The notes under the pieces: model-generated
Told to the model about the DNA's origin: nothing
Seen by the model: the letters and a program-made list of their open reading frames with translations, nothing else
The model's database searches: none
Shown: positions 1 to 7,231 of the stretch, piece after piece
Layout of the letters: each line of letters starts with the position of its first letter
Numbering within the stretch: position 1 is the stretch's first letter
Assembly (NCBI GenBank): GCA_021324465.1
Contig: JAJPJB010000019.1
Span: 1-35,708, forward strand
Direction: 5' to 3'
DNA from: Hyphomicrobiaceae bacterium
Lineage (GTDB): Bacteria > Pseudomonadota > Alphaproteobacteria > Rhizobiales > Xanthobacteraceae
Length of the DNA stretch: 35,708 bases
Program-made: the position numbers and the translations under genes

Positions 1-205
1 CGAAATAGGATCGACGAGGGCGTAAAGGGCGTGCTTTTGCCCGGCATGGTTCCGCCGTTATCGGGCCAAATTCATAGTTGCCAACGACAACTATGCTCCG
101 GTTGCTCAGGCCGCGTAACGCGGTTTGATAGACCGATCTAAAGTCCTAGCGTCTTAGCAGCGCTAGGCGGGGTTCGGAGGCACCTGGCAACAGAAGCCTC
201 CACTT
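1..205 (+). ncRNA. ssrA: tmRNA (ssrA), coding half of a two-piece/permuted alphaproteobacterial type; 5' end cut by window
   Basis: tmRNA rescues stalled ribosomes and adds a degradation tag. The block GGATCGACGAGG at 9-20 matches the conserved 5' tRNA-like start of tmRNAs. The segment ATAGTTGCCAACGAC before the tag resembles the E. coli resume region. The tag frame at 80-118 reads ANDNYAPVAQAA then TAA. After the tag come a perfect 7-bp stem (145-151/161-167) and the block GGCACCTGGCAACAGAAGCC within a GGAGGC/GCCTCC stem (176-181/196-201), which I recall as typical of alphaproteobacterial tmRNA. No T-arm or CCA end follows the tag, as expected for a circularly permuted gene whose acceptor half lies upstream, outside the window. 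The true ends are uncertain: a few 5' nucleotides are probably missing on the left, and the 3' end is placed just after the last stem. Confidence 0.88.
80..118 (+). other. tmRNA tag-peptide reading frame (ANDNYAPVAQAA-stop)
   Basis: Resume codon GCC at 80-82 is followed by eleven more sense codons and TAA at 116-118. The encoded tag ends in hydrophobic Gln-Ala-Ala, the kind of C-terminus recognised by ClpX. The Ala-Asn-Asp-Asn start is the part of ssrA tags typically bound by SspB, whose gene lies about 200 bp downstream. Confidence 0.88.
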
Positions 206-214
206 TCATTTTGA

Positions 215-314
215 GGGCAGATAACGGACGGCAGAGGACAGAATCGCTCTGGACCTCTATGATTGCTGTACTATTTCTTTTCTGTCGTCCGTCGTCCGAC
301 ATCTGTCGTCTGCC
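215..314. repeat. imperfect inverted repeat ending at the sspB start codon
   Basis: GGCAGAGGACAG at 230-241 is complementary at 11 of 12 positions to CTGTCGTCTGCC at 303-314. The right side also contains two direct copies of TCTGTCGTC (281-289, 302-310). The last base of the repeat abuts the sspB ATG at 315, and no Shine-Dalgarno sequence is visible between them. It looks like a degenerate REP-type element placed over the sspB leader; a regulatory role is possible but unproven. Confidence 0.5.
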
Positions 315-848
315 ATGGCCACCGACCACATCCGTTACGACGTTCTCGCTCAAACTGCCTTGCGCGGCGTGGTGCGGACGGTGCTGGCCGACGTCGCCAA
401 GAAAGGCCTGCCCGGCGAGCATCATTTCAAGATCACCTTCAATACGGCGGCTCCCGGCGTGCGGCTGTCGGAGCGCATGCGCGCGCAATATCCCGAGGCC
501 ATGACAATCATCCTGCAGCACCAGTTTTGGGATTTGCATGTCAGTGAGCAGGGATTCGAAGTCGGCCTGTCGTTCGGTGGCGTTCCGGAACGCCTGGCCG
601 TGCCGTTCGAGGCGGTGACCGCGTTTTACGATCCTGCCGTGCAATTCGGCTTCCAGTTCGAGCCCATCGAAGGCGCCTTCGACCGGAGCGCGCCGGAACC
701 GGGACGGGCCGCGGCGCCGGCGCTACCGGCCGCCGCCGACAAGACTGATGCGCTGCCATCCCCGCCAGAATCGACTGAACCGCCCGGCCGCCCCGATGGC
801 GGCGCCGGTGCTGAGGTCGTGCGGCTGGATCGCTTCAGAAAAAAGTGA
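315..848 (+). CDS. sspB: SspB-family ClpXP adaptor protein
   Basis: SspB binds ssrA-tagged proteins and hands them to the ClpXP protease in the cytoplasm. The product is 177 aa. Residues about 5-120 match the alphaproteobacterial SspB fold as I recall it, with blocks such as HHFKITFNT (37-44), ILQHQFWDLHV (66-76) and the strand pair ending PFEAVTAFYDP. Residues 120-165 are Pro/Ala-rich and look disordered. The last residues, VVRLDRFRKK, are separated from the folded part by this linker and could be the ClpX-binding tail seen in SspB proteins (inference). The ATG at 315 is used because the conserved region starts almost at once and no better start exists; no SD is visible. The tmRNA gene lies directly upstream, so substrate tag and adaptor are side by side. 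Confidence 0.9.
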   Translation: MATDHIRYDVLAQTALRGVVRTVLADVAKKGLPGEHHFKITFNTAAPGVRLSERMRAQYPEAMTIILQHQFWDLHVSEQGFEVGLSFGGVPERLAVPFEAVTAFYDPAVQFGFQFEPIEGAFDRSAPEPGRAAAPALPAAADKTDALPSPPESTEPPGRPDGGAGAEVVRLDRFRKK

Positions 849-983
849 AGGGGGCCGGCCGGGCGCCTCGGATATCCCGGTTTTCTGGCGGAATTGCAGG
901 GAGTTGAGCGTGTCGGCCGTGGTCGCCGGCAGATGCCGCGCTGCGGCTGTGATCCAGTGACTATGCCGGCTCGTAACAAGAAG

Positions 984-1016
984 AGGTCCAAGTGGACCTA
1001 GTGGTATTGACATACC
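984..1016. promoter_or_regulatory. two adjacent palindromes upstream of the DUF4169-RHH pair, candidate operator
   Basis: AGGTCCA (984-990) and TGGACCT (993-999) form a perfect 7-bp dyad with a 2-nt centre. Directly after it, GGTAT (1003-1007) and ATACC (1012-1016) form a second dyad. They end 22 nt before the DUF4169 ATG. The second cotranscribed gene encodes a ribbon-helix-helix protein, a family that often binds paired palindromes in its own promoter, so autoregulation is a reasonable but untested inference. Confidence 0.4.
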
Positions 1017-1038
1017 TTCGGATTGGCCCCAGCGCACC

Positions 1039-1227
1039 ATGGTCCCCATCGTTAATCTGCGGAGCGGACGGAAAAGGGCCAAACGCCGCCTGACCGAGCG
1101 GAAAGCGGCCAAATGCCGGACTGTCTTTGGCCGATCCAAAGGGCAAGCGAACCAGGATCGGTCCTCGCGCGACAAACTCCATAGCTGCCTCGACCAGCAC
1201 CGGATCGAAACGGGAGATGGGAAATGA
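1039..1227 (+). CDS. DUF4169 family small protein
   Basis: A 62-aa, strongly basic protein starting MVPIVNLRSGRKRAKRR and ending with a HRIETGDGK tail. This matches the DUF4169 pattern as I recall it: an N-terminal 'VNLR..RK' start, Lys/Arg/Ala-rich helix, 'N/C-R..FGR(S/T)K' in the middle and a short acidic end. Function is unknown. Its TGA overlaps the ATG of the following RHH gene (ATGA at 1224-1227), indicating translational coupling. Codon use and the short length are normal for the family. No clear SD precedes the ATG, so the start is inferred from the conserved N-terminus. Confidence 0.72.
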   Translation: MVPIVNLRSGRKRAKRRLTERKAAKCRTVFGRSKGQANQDRSSRDKLHSCLDQHRIETGDGK

Positions 1228-1568
1228 AATCGCCTGTCGTTAAGCGCTCGATCGTGATCGCCGGCCACAAGACCAGCATTAGCCTTGAGGATGCGTTCTG
1301 GAAGGCGCTCAAGGAGATCGCGATCGCCCGGGGCGCCACCCTGTCGGACCTAGTGGCTTCGATCGATTCTGAGCGCCAGCACGGCAATCTGTCGTCGGCC
1401 ATCCGCCTGTTTGTTCTCGACCACTTTCAGTCAAGGTGCACGGGCCATATGGGCGCGAGCGCTGTCACCGCACCCCATGCCATTGTCGGCGGCGCGCCGA
1501 CCAATCCGGCACCGCGCGAGATGATGCTGGTGCCGCCCGGCGCCGCCCCGGTGATGCGGCCGGAATAG
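1224..1568 (+). CDS. ribbon-helix-helix domain protein (RHH_4 type)
   Basis: A 114-aa protein. Residues about 4-68 form an Arc/MetJ-like ribbon-helix-helix domain of the RHH_4 kind: a short strand (VVKRSIVIAGHKTSISL), a helix (DAFWKALKEIAIARG), then LSDLVASIDSERQHGNLSSAIRLFVLDHF. The domain normally dimerises and inserts the paired strand into the DNA major groove. The remaining 45 residues are Ala/Pro-rich, ending MLVPPGAAPVMRPE, without a recognisable domain. GGGAGATGGGA ahead of the ATG gives a usable ribosome binding site. It overlaps the DUF4169 gene by 4 nt. The target genes are unknown; the paired palindromes at 984-1016 are a candidate site. Confidence 0.85.
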   Translation: MKSPVVKRSIVIAGHKTSISLEDAFWKALKEIAIARGATLSDLVASIDSERQHGNLSSAIRLFVLDHFQSRCTGHMGASAVTAPHAIVGGAPTNPAPREMMLVPPGAAPVMRPE

Positions 1569-1598
1569 GCGCCTGCACCGCCATTTCGGTCGATGGAA

Positions 1599-1629
1599 GT
1601 GAGCACCTGCCTCAGATGGCAGTGCTCAC
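1599..1629. terminator. strong hairpin between convergent genes, possible terminator
   Basis: GTGAGCACCTGCC (1599-1611) and GGCAGTGCTCAC (1618-1629) pair over 12 bp with one bulged base and a 6-nt loop. It lies between the end of the RHH gene (1568) and the end of the leftward oxidase gene (1753), where a bidirectional terminator would be expected. No T-run follows on either side, so intrinsic termination is doubtful. Confidence 0.35.
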
Positions 1630-1752
1630 CATAGATTGCTTGCGCAGCGTACCAGCAAGCAGTCAATAGTGGGTCGGCGCTACGTGCCAGCGTCTGCACG
1701 AGGTACGGCCGTGCGATCGTCGAGCAAGCTACCGCCACGGCAGTTTCGTCTC

Positions 1753-3168
1753 TTAGATCGCAACAATCTTCCCCGGATTGAGAATATCCAGCGGGTCGAG
1801 CGCCTGCTTGATCGCGCGCATCGCCGCGAGCGCCGGCGCGCCGTGCTCGGCCAGCAGATACTTCATCTTGCCCTGACCGACGCCGTGCTCGCCGGTGCAG
1901 GTGCCGTCCATCGCTAGCGCGCGGTCGACCAGGCGTTCCAAAAAGGCCTTGGCGCGGCTCACTTCGTCGTCATCGGCAAGGTCAACCATCAGCGAGAGAT
2001 GGAAATTGCCGTCGCCGACATGGCCGAGCACCGGCGCCAGCAGGTGAGCCGCTTCGACATCGCGCTGCGTTTCGGTCACGCATTCGGCAAGGCGCGAGAT
2101 CGGCACGCAGACGTCGGTGGCCAGCGCCGCCGCGCCGGGACGAAGCTGCTTGACCGCCCAATAGGCGTCGTGCCGCGCCTGCCACAAGCGCGTGCGATCC
2201 TCGGCCTTGGTCGCCCAATCGAACGGGCCGCCGCCGAGCTCGCGCGCGATGTCGCCGAAACGTTCCGACTGCTCGGCGACGCCGGCGTCGCTGCCGTGAA
2301 ACTCGACGAACAGCATCGCCGTCTCCGGCAGCGTCAGATTCGAATATCGATTGCATGCGCGCACCTGCTGCGCGTCGAGCAATTCGATGCGCGCCACCGG
2401 AATGCCCGACTGAATCGTAAGGATCGTCGCATTGCATGCCGCTTCCACGCTCGGGAACGGACAGATGCCGGATGCGATCGCCTCCGGGATGCCGGCAAGC
2501 CGCAGCGTCAATTCGGTGATGATGCCGAGCGTGCCTTCCGAGCCGACCAACAGCCGCGTGAGATCGTAGCCGGCGGCGGATTTCTTCGCGCGTCGCGCCG
2601 TCGCCATCACCTCGCCATTGGCGAGCACCGCTTTGAGCGCCAGCACATTGTCCTTCATGGTGCCGTAGCGCACCGCATTGGTCCCGGAGCAGCGGGTCGC
2701 CGCCATGCCGCCGAGCGAGGCGTCGGCGCCCGGATCGATCGGAAAGAACACACCCTTGTCGCGCAGATATTCGTTGAGCTGCTTGCGGGTGATCCCCGGC
2801 TCGACCACGCAATCGAGGTCCTCGGCATGCACCGCAAGCACGCGATTCATGTCGCGGAAATCGAGGCAGATGCCGCCGCGCGGCGCATTGACCTGACCTT
2901 CGAGCGAGGTGCCGGTGCCGAACGCGATCACCGGCACGCGCTCGGCGGCGGCGAGCCGCACGATGTCCTGCACCTCTTGCGTCGATTGCGGAAACACCAC
3001 CGCGTCCGGCGGCTGATTGTCGATCCAGGTCGTCGTATTGCCGTGCTGCTCGCGCACCGCCTGCGAGGTGACGAGGCGGTTGCCGTAGCGCGCGGCAAGC
3101 GCCGCGATCACCGTATCGGCGGCCTTGCGCTGTTGTTTGGTGCGTGGTGTGGCTTCAAGGAGGGCCAT
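1753..3168 (-). CDS. FAD-linked 2-hydroxyacid dehydrogenase (GlcD / D-lactate dehydrogenase-like)
   Basis: A 471-aa flavoprotein of the vanillyl-alcohol-oxidase superfamily, expected to oxidise a D-2-hydroxyacid such as D-lactate or glycolate to the keto acid and pass electrons to a carrier. The PCMH-type FAD domain covers about residues 50-235 and contains VIAFGTGTSLEGQ (80-92). The C-terminal cap carries GHVGDGNFH and GTCTGEHGVGQGKMKYL (422-438), both signatures of the GlcD/DLD group. No signal peptide or iron-sulfur motif is seen. Length suits mitochondrial-type D-lactate dehydrogenase and bacterial GlcD subunits. There is no glcE/glcF next to it, which favours a single-subunit lactate-type enzyme, but the substrate cannot be told from sequence. 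The start is ATG with AAGGAGGG inverse on the plus strand not applicable; the N-terminus fits family length. Confidence 0.85.
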   Translation of the reverse strand: MALLEATPRTKQQRKAADTVIAALAARYGNRLVTSQAVREQHGNTTTWIDNQPPDAVVFPQSTQEVQDIVRLAAAERVPVIAFGTGTSLEGQVNAPRGGICLDFRDMNRVLAVHAEDLDCVVEPGITRKQLNEYLRDKGVFFPIDPGADASLGGMAATRCSGTNAVRYGTMKDNVLALKAVLANGEVMATARRAKKSAAGYDLTRLLVGSEGTLGIITELTLRLAGIPEAIASGICPFPSVEAACNATILTIQSGIPVARIELLDAQQVRACNRYSNLTLPETAMLFVEFHGSDAGVAEQSERFGDIARELGGGPFDWATKAEDRTRLWQARHDAYWAVKQLRPGAAALATDVCVPISRLAECVTETQRDVEAAHLLAPVLGHVGDGNFHLSLMVDLADDDEVSRAKAFLERLVDRALAMDGTCTGEHGVGQGKMKYLLAEHGAPALAAMRAIKQALDPLDILNPGKIVAI

Positions 3169-3430
3169 GTTTGGGGCGTTTCCCTTAATTCTTGCGCCGC
3201 AGCTGTGGGCGGAGGTGCTTGTGCCGCGGCCAAACTGGCGGTGCGGCGGCGATAAATCAAGTCGGGCAAAAAGCCCGTCGCCCCGACGAAACGCGCCGGC
3301 TAACTCTGCCTTGCCGGCGGACAGGAGTTATCTCAGTCGCCGGCGCTTCATCTCAAATGTGTTTGATCTGGCACCGCAGGGGCCGGCCCACCTCTTGCGT
3401 GCACCGCATCAAATCCGCCACATTGCCGCA

Positions 3431-3931
3431 ATGCTCGATCGTGTCGACTTCGAACCGGCTTTCTTCGCACCTTTCGTATCCTCGCCGATGCGGGTGGAGG
3501 CGGGCTGGATCGACTATAACGGCCATCTCAACATGGCCTATTACAATGTGCTGTTCGACCGCGCGGTCGACGAGGCCTATGAGCTCCTGGGCTGCGGCCT
3601 CGATTATCTCAAGACGCGGCGGCATTCCTGCTTCACCGCCGAGGTCCACGTGCGTTACTTGCGCGAGCTCAACGCCGGCGATCCGGTGCGTGTCACCTTT
3701 CAGCTGCTCGATTTCGACGCCAAGCGGCTGCATTATTTCGAGCAGCTGTTTCATGCCCGGGAGGGCTGGTTGTCGGCTACCTCGGAGAACATGGCCCTGC
3801 ATGTCGACATGGAGCAGAAAAAGACCGCGCCATTTCCGAGCAGCATCGCGGCACGTCTCGCGCGCATGAAGGCCGCGCATGCGGCGCTGCCGGTTCCCGA
3901 CGGCGCCGGCCGGCGCATCGCAATGCGCTGA
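3431..3931 (+). CDS. hotdog-fold thioesterase family protein
   Basis: A 166-aa acyl-CoA thioesterase-like protein. VEAGWIDYNGHLNMAYYNVLFDRAVDEAYELLG carries the Asp-Tyr-Asn-Gly-His-Leu-Asn signature of 4-hydroxybenzoyl-CoA-thioesterase-type hotdog enzymes; the Asp/His region supplies the active site. EVHVRYLRELNAGDPVRVTFQLLDFD is the following central strand block. The open frame extends back to 3125, but that would overlap the divergent oxidase gene and adds 102 residues without family features, so the ATG at 3431 (MLDRVDFEPAFFAPF) is preferred; 3488 is a possible later start. No SD is obvious. The substrate is unknown; related proteins act on short or aromatic acyl-CoA. Confidence 0.8.
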   Translation: MLDRVDFEPAFFAPFVSSPMRVEAGWIDYNGHLNMAYYNVLFDRAVDEAYELLGCGLDYLKTRRHSCFTAEVHVRYLRELNAGDPVRVTFQLLDFDAKRLHYFEQLFHAREGWLSATSENMALHVDMEQKKTAPFPSSIAARLARMKAAHAALPVPDGAGRRIAMR

Positions 3932-4100
3932 CCGTCTTTGGCGCGGCGCACTGAAGGCGCCAGCCCGGAATCCCCGACCCCAGGTGCCGTCAGGTGCCGG
4001 GAGTATGGATCACCGCTTGTGCGCGCTTGCGCGGCCATGACCGCGTGCAAAGCCTCGTAAAAGCCTTGCGCAAATGCCATCTTAAGCGCCATGAGAATCA

Positions 4101-6800
4101 GTGTTTGCAGTGGCTGAGCGGACCTTGGCCGATCCTCTGAAGCGCAATGTGGAACCTGCCGCGCCGCCGCCCGCCCGCGGCGGGATCGCCGCGCGCGCGC
4201 GGGCCGCCGCGGGCGCCGCCGCGCCTTACCTCGCAGGCCTCAATCCGGAACAGCGGCTTGCAGTCGAGACGCTCGACGGTCCGGTTTTGGTGCTGGCCGG
4301 CGCCGGCACCGGCAAGACGCGCGTGCTCACGGTGCGCATCGCCCATATCCTCGCCACCGGCCGCGCCCGCCCGGGCGAAATCCTCGCGGTCACCTTCACC
4401 AACAAGGCGGCGCGCGAGATGAAGGCGCGCGTCGGCGAGATCGTCGGCCATGTGGTCGAGGGCATGCCCTGGCTCGGCACCTTCCACTCGATCGGCGTGA
4501 AGATTCTGCGCCGGCACGCCGAGCTGGTCGGGTTGAAGGCCGATTTCACCATTCTCGACACCGACGATCAGATCCGCCTGCTCAAGCAGCTGCTCGAAGC
4601 CGAGAACATCGACGAGAAGCGCTGGCCGGCGCGCGTGCTCGCCATGCTGATCGATGGCTGGAAGAACCGCGGCCTCACGGCGGAGCAGGTGCCCTCGAGC
4701 GAGGCCGCCGTCTTCGCCAACGGCAAGGGGCTCAAGCTCTACAAGGCCTATCAGGAGCGCCTGAAGATTCTCAACGCCGCCGATTTCGGCGATCTGCTTC
4801 TGGAAAACATCCGGCTGTTCCGCGAGCAGCCTGAAGTGCTGCGGGGTTATCAGGCGCGCTTCAGGTTCGTTCTGGTCGACGAATATCAGGACACCAACGT
4901 CGCGCAATATCTCTGGCTGCGACTGTTGGCGCAGCGGAGCCAAACGGTACGCAACGCGATCACTCACCCTCCCCTGGAGGGGGAGGGTGTAGGCGGCCTT
5001 CAGTCCCCGTCTTCAGAAACGCCGACGCCAAGCATCGGCTATGCCGCCGAAGACAGTCCGGGGTGGGGTGAGGACGAGGCATCGCCTGCTGCGCCGCCGT
5101 CACCCCCTTCCGGCTCGCTGTCGCAAGCCGACCTCCCCCCGGCTGAAGGTGCTCATGCCAAAAACATCTGCTGCGTCGGCGATGACGACCAGTCGATCTA
5201 CGGCTGGCGCGGCGCCGAGGTCGACAACATTCTTCGCTTCGAGCACGATTTCCCCGGCGCAACCGTGATCCGGCTTGAGCGCAATTACCGCTCGACCGGC
5301 CATATCCTCGCCGCCGCCTCGCATCTGATCGCGCACAACGAAGGCCGGCTTGGCAAGACGCTGCGCACCGACGACGAGCTCGGCGAAAAAGTGACCGTCA
5401 CCGGCGCCTGGGATTCCGAAGAGGAAGCGCGCGCCGTCGGCGAGGAGATCGAACAGCTGCAGCGCTCCGGCCATGCGCTCAACGAGATCGCGATCCTGGT
5501 GCGCGCCTCGTTCCAGATGCGCGAATTCGAGGACCGCTTCGTCACGCTGGGCCTGCCCTATCGCGTCATCGGCGGGCCGCGCTTCTACGAGCGCGCCGAG
5601 ATCCGCGACGCGCTGGCTTATCTGCGGGTGGTCAATTCGCCAGCCGACGATCTTGCCTTCGAGCGTATCGTCAATGTGCCCAAGCGCGGGCTCGGCGACG
5701 CCACCGTGCAGATGTTGCACGACCATGCGCGCAAGCGCCGCGTGCCACTCACCGAGGCCGCGCGCGCGGTGATCGAGACCGACGAACTGAAACCTAAGCC
5801 GCGCGGTGCGCTGCGCGGGCTCCTCGAAGCGATCGATCGCTGGCGCAAACAGCGCGATGCGCTGCCGCATACCGAGCTCGCCGAGATCATTCTTGACGAG
5901 TCTGGTTACACCGAGATGTGGCAGAAGGACCGCTCCGCCGATGCCGCCGGCCGGCTCGAAAACCTCAAGGAGCTCGTGCGCTCCATGGAGGAGTTCGAGA
6001 ATTTGCAAGGCTTTCTCGAGCACATCTCTCTGGTGATGGACAACGAGAAGGCCGCCGAGGCCGATGCCGTCAATATCATGACGCTACACTCCGCCAAAGG
6101 TCTCGAATTCGACACCGTGATCCTGCCCGGCTGGGAGGAAGGCGTGTTTCCCAACCAGCGCACGCTCGACGATCAGGGCCGCTCCGGCCTGGAGGAGGAG
6201 CGCCGCCTCGCCCATGTCGGCATCACGCGCGCAAGGAAGCGCGCCAAGATCTATTTCGCCACCAACCGGCGCATGCACGGCCTGTGGCAGACCAACATCC
6301 CCTCGCGCTTTCTCGACGAATTACCGGAAGAAAATGTCGAGGTCACCGAGTCGCAAGGCGGCTTCGGCGGCTATGGCGGCTACGGCAGTTCGCGCTTTGA
6401 CGCGGCGACCTCGTTCGGCTCGAACTACGGCACGCCCGGCTGGCAGCGCGCGCAGGCCACCCGTGCGCAAAGCGGCGGCTTTTCAGATGCGCAGGCCGAA
6501 TTCGACGCCGATATTGACTATCTCGCCCCAGCGGGGAGAGGTCGATCGGGCGCAGCCCGATCAGGTGAGGGGGCTCGGCGCGGAGGCAGCGACACGCCGC
6601 GCCGCATCCCGCTCACCATCGAAGGCGAGGTGGTCGCCAAATCCACCGGCACGGTCTCCGCCTTCACCGTCGGCGACCGCGTCTTCCACCAGAAATTCGG
6701 CAATGGCAACATCACTGCGATCGACGGCAACAAGCTGACCATTCAGTTCGACCGCGCCGGCGAGAAGCGGGTGGTGGATAGTTTCGTTGCGCGGGTTTGA
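4101..6800 (+). CDS. uvrD: UvrD/PcrA-type ATP-dependent DNA helicase with two in-frame repeat insertions
   Basis: A superfamily 1A 3'-5' DNA helicase of repair and replication. All motifs are visible: Walker A AGAGTGKT (66-73), TFTNKAAREM, DEYQDT (260-265), GDDDQSIYGWRGA (360 on), RNYRST (394-399), TLHSAKGLEFD (661-671) and HVGITRAR (705-712). The C-terminal Tudor-like tail has GDRVFHQKFGNGNI. The 899-aa length exceeds the usual roughly 720-850 because about 70 low-complexity residues (about 282-352) sit between motifs II and III and a second foreign stretch starts at 808. Both match DNA repeat elements at 4962-5156 and 6522-6582 and keep the frame. Start is GTG at 4101: an in-frame TGA lies only 7 nt upstream, so no earlier start is possible. 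The helicase is very likely functional since every motif is intact. Confidence 0.92.
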   Translation: MFAVAERTLADPLKRNVEPAAPPPARGGIAARARAAAGAAAPYLAGLNPEQRLAVETLDGPVLVLAGAGTGKTRVLTVRIAHILATGRARPGEILAVTFTNKAAREMKARVGEIVGHVVEGMPWLGTFHSIGVKILRRHAELVGLKADFTILDTDDQIRLLKQLLEAENIDEKRWPARVLAMLIDGWKNRGLTAEQVPSSEAAVFANGKGLKLYKAYQERLKILNAADFGDLLLENIRLFREQPEVLRGYQARFRFVLVDEYQDTNVAQYLWLRLLAQRSQTVRNAITHPPLEGEGVGGLQSPSSETPTPSIGYAAEDSPGWGEDEASPAAPPSPPSGSLSQADLPPAEGAHAKNICCVGDDDQSIYGWRGAEVDNILRFEHDFPGATVIRLERNYRSTGHILAAASHLIAHNEGRLGKTLRTDDELGEKVTVTGAWDSEEEARAVGEEIEQLQRSGHALNEIAILVRASFQMREFEDRFVTLGLPYRVIGGPRFYERAEIRDALAYLRVVNSPADDLAFERIVNVPKRGLGDATVQMLHDHARKRRVPLTEAARAVIETDELKPKPRGALRGLLEAIDRWRKQRDALPHTELAEIILDESGYTEMWQKDRSADAAGRLENLKELVRSMEEFENLQGFLEHISLVMDNEKAAEADAVNIMTLHSAKGLEFDTVILPGWEEGVFPNQRTLDDQGRSGLEEERRLAHVGITRARKRAKIYFATNRRMHGLWQTNIPSRFLDELPEENVEVTESQGGFGGYGGYGSSRFDAATSFGSNYGTPGWQRAQATRAQSGGFSDAQAEFDADIDYLAPAGRGRSGAARSGEGARRGGSDTPRRIPLTIEGEVVAKSTGTVSAFTVGDRVFHQKFGNGNITAIDGNKLTIQFDRAGEKRVVDSFVARV
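4962..5156. repeat. palindromic repeat element inserted in frame within uvrD (between motifs II and III)
   Basis: CACCCTCCCC (4965-4974) and GGGGAGGGTG (4980-4989) form a perfect 10-bp inverted repeat with a 5-nt loop. The rest includes GGGGTGGGG blocks and a closing CCGACCTCCCCCCGG stretch. The same kind of sequence occurs as intergenic repeats in Bradyrhizobium-like genomes (recollection). Translated in the gene frame it gives THPPLEGEGVGG followed by Ser/Pro/Gly-rich residues that have no counterpart in other UvrD proteins. The exact ends are estimated from where helicase homology stops (about residue 284) and resumes (KNICCVGDDDQS, from 5160). Confidence 0.75.
6522..6582. repeat. second palindromic repeat element inserted in frame within uvrD C-terminal region
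   Basis: GATCGGGC (6544-6551) and GCCCGATC (6555-6562) form a perfect 8-bp inverted repeat with a GCA loop. It is preceded by CTCGCCCCAGCGGGGAGAG, an imperfect dyad, and followed by GGTGAGGGGGCTC. In frame it encodes LAPAGRGRSGAARSGEGARR, starting at residue 808, inside the variable linker before the Tudor-like tail. The sequence type differs from the first insertion, so these are two separate events. Confidence 0.68.
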
Positions 6801-6827
6801 GGACGCGTTGAAGTCATCGGATAGTGT

Positions 6828-7160
6828 TCATATCGACACTTGCTGTGCAGATCGGATCGTACGCCTTATTTCAATTGTGTGGAGCGGCTGTTTCGTGAAG
6901 GGGAGGCGATCGAGTGCACCGTTAAATTCACCGACAACGATACGATAAGGCGGCGTGCCGACGCATTGTTTCCGGGTAATGTCGCGGCAGCTCAGACAGC
7001 TCGCCTTCGGCAAAATTAATGAATCCTCTGTCAAGCCGAATGGAATGATGTGCTCTTTTGAAAGATGCTTGCTATATGCGCCGCAATAAATGCAGTGCCG
7101 GATCGGAGCGTATCTTTTGGGCGGCGTGACAATCTCGATCGGAGCTTCGATAAACGGCAT
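6828..7160 (-). pseudogene. truncated HNH-endonuclease-like protein (probable remnant)
   Basis: The frame encodes MPFIEAPIEIVTPPKRYAPI then CIYCG, LSKEHIIPFGL, and ILPKASCLSCRDITRK. This Cys-x2-Cys ... EHIIP ... Cys-x2-Cys layout is that of HNH-like proteins with a treble-clef fold. In related proteins, as I recall, the second Cys pair is followed by a long C-terminal part; here the similarity fades after about residue 70 of the longer frame and the protein ends early. The start at 7160 is chosen because the conserved part follows shortly; 7175 is also possible. It lies between uvrD and a palindromic repeat in a poorly conserved area. A short intact gene cannot be excluded. Confidence 0.5.
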
Positions 7161-7231
7161 ACACGGCCAATCCAATCAGCACGTCGGATGAGTTGAGCCC
7201 TTGCGAACCCATCGCTTGTTCGGGAGCCCGT

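Noticed and set aside
1007-1012. TTGACA as a -35 box for the DUF4169 gene
   Set aside because: Only 26 nt before the ATG, no -10 at the right spacing, and transcription would start at or inside the gene; it is part of the second dyad.
1999-3255. Long plus-strand open frame of 418 codons opposite the FAD-linked oxidase
   Set aside because: Arg/His/Ala-rich shadow of a well-recognised gene; same for the long frames at 22525-24306, 24745-26427 and 9731-10798. GC-rich third positions create these.
3263-3277. CGGGC-AAAAA-GCCCG hairpin in the oxidase-thioesterase gap
   Set aside because: Short stem, no T-run, and placed between divergent genes where a terminator is not expected.
3125-3430. N-terminal extension of the thioesterase frame
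   Set aside because: Overlaps the start of the divergent oxidase gene and has no family likeness; the ATG at 3431 fits better.
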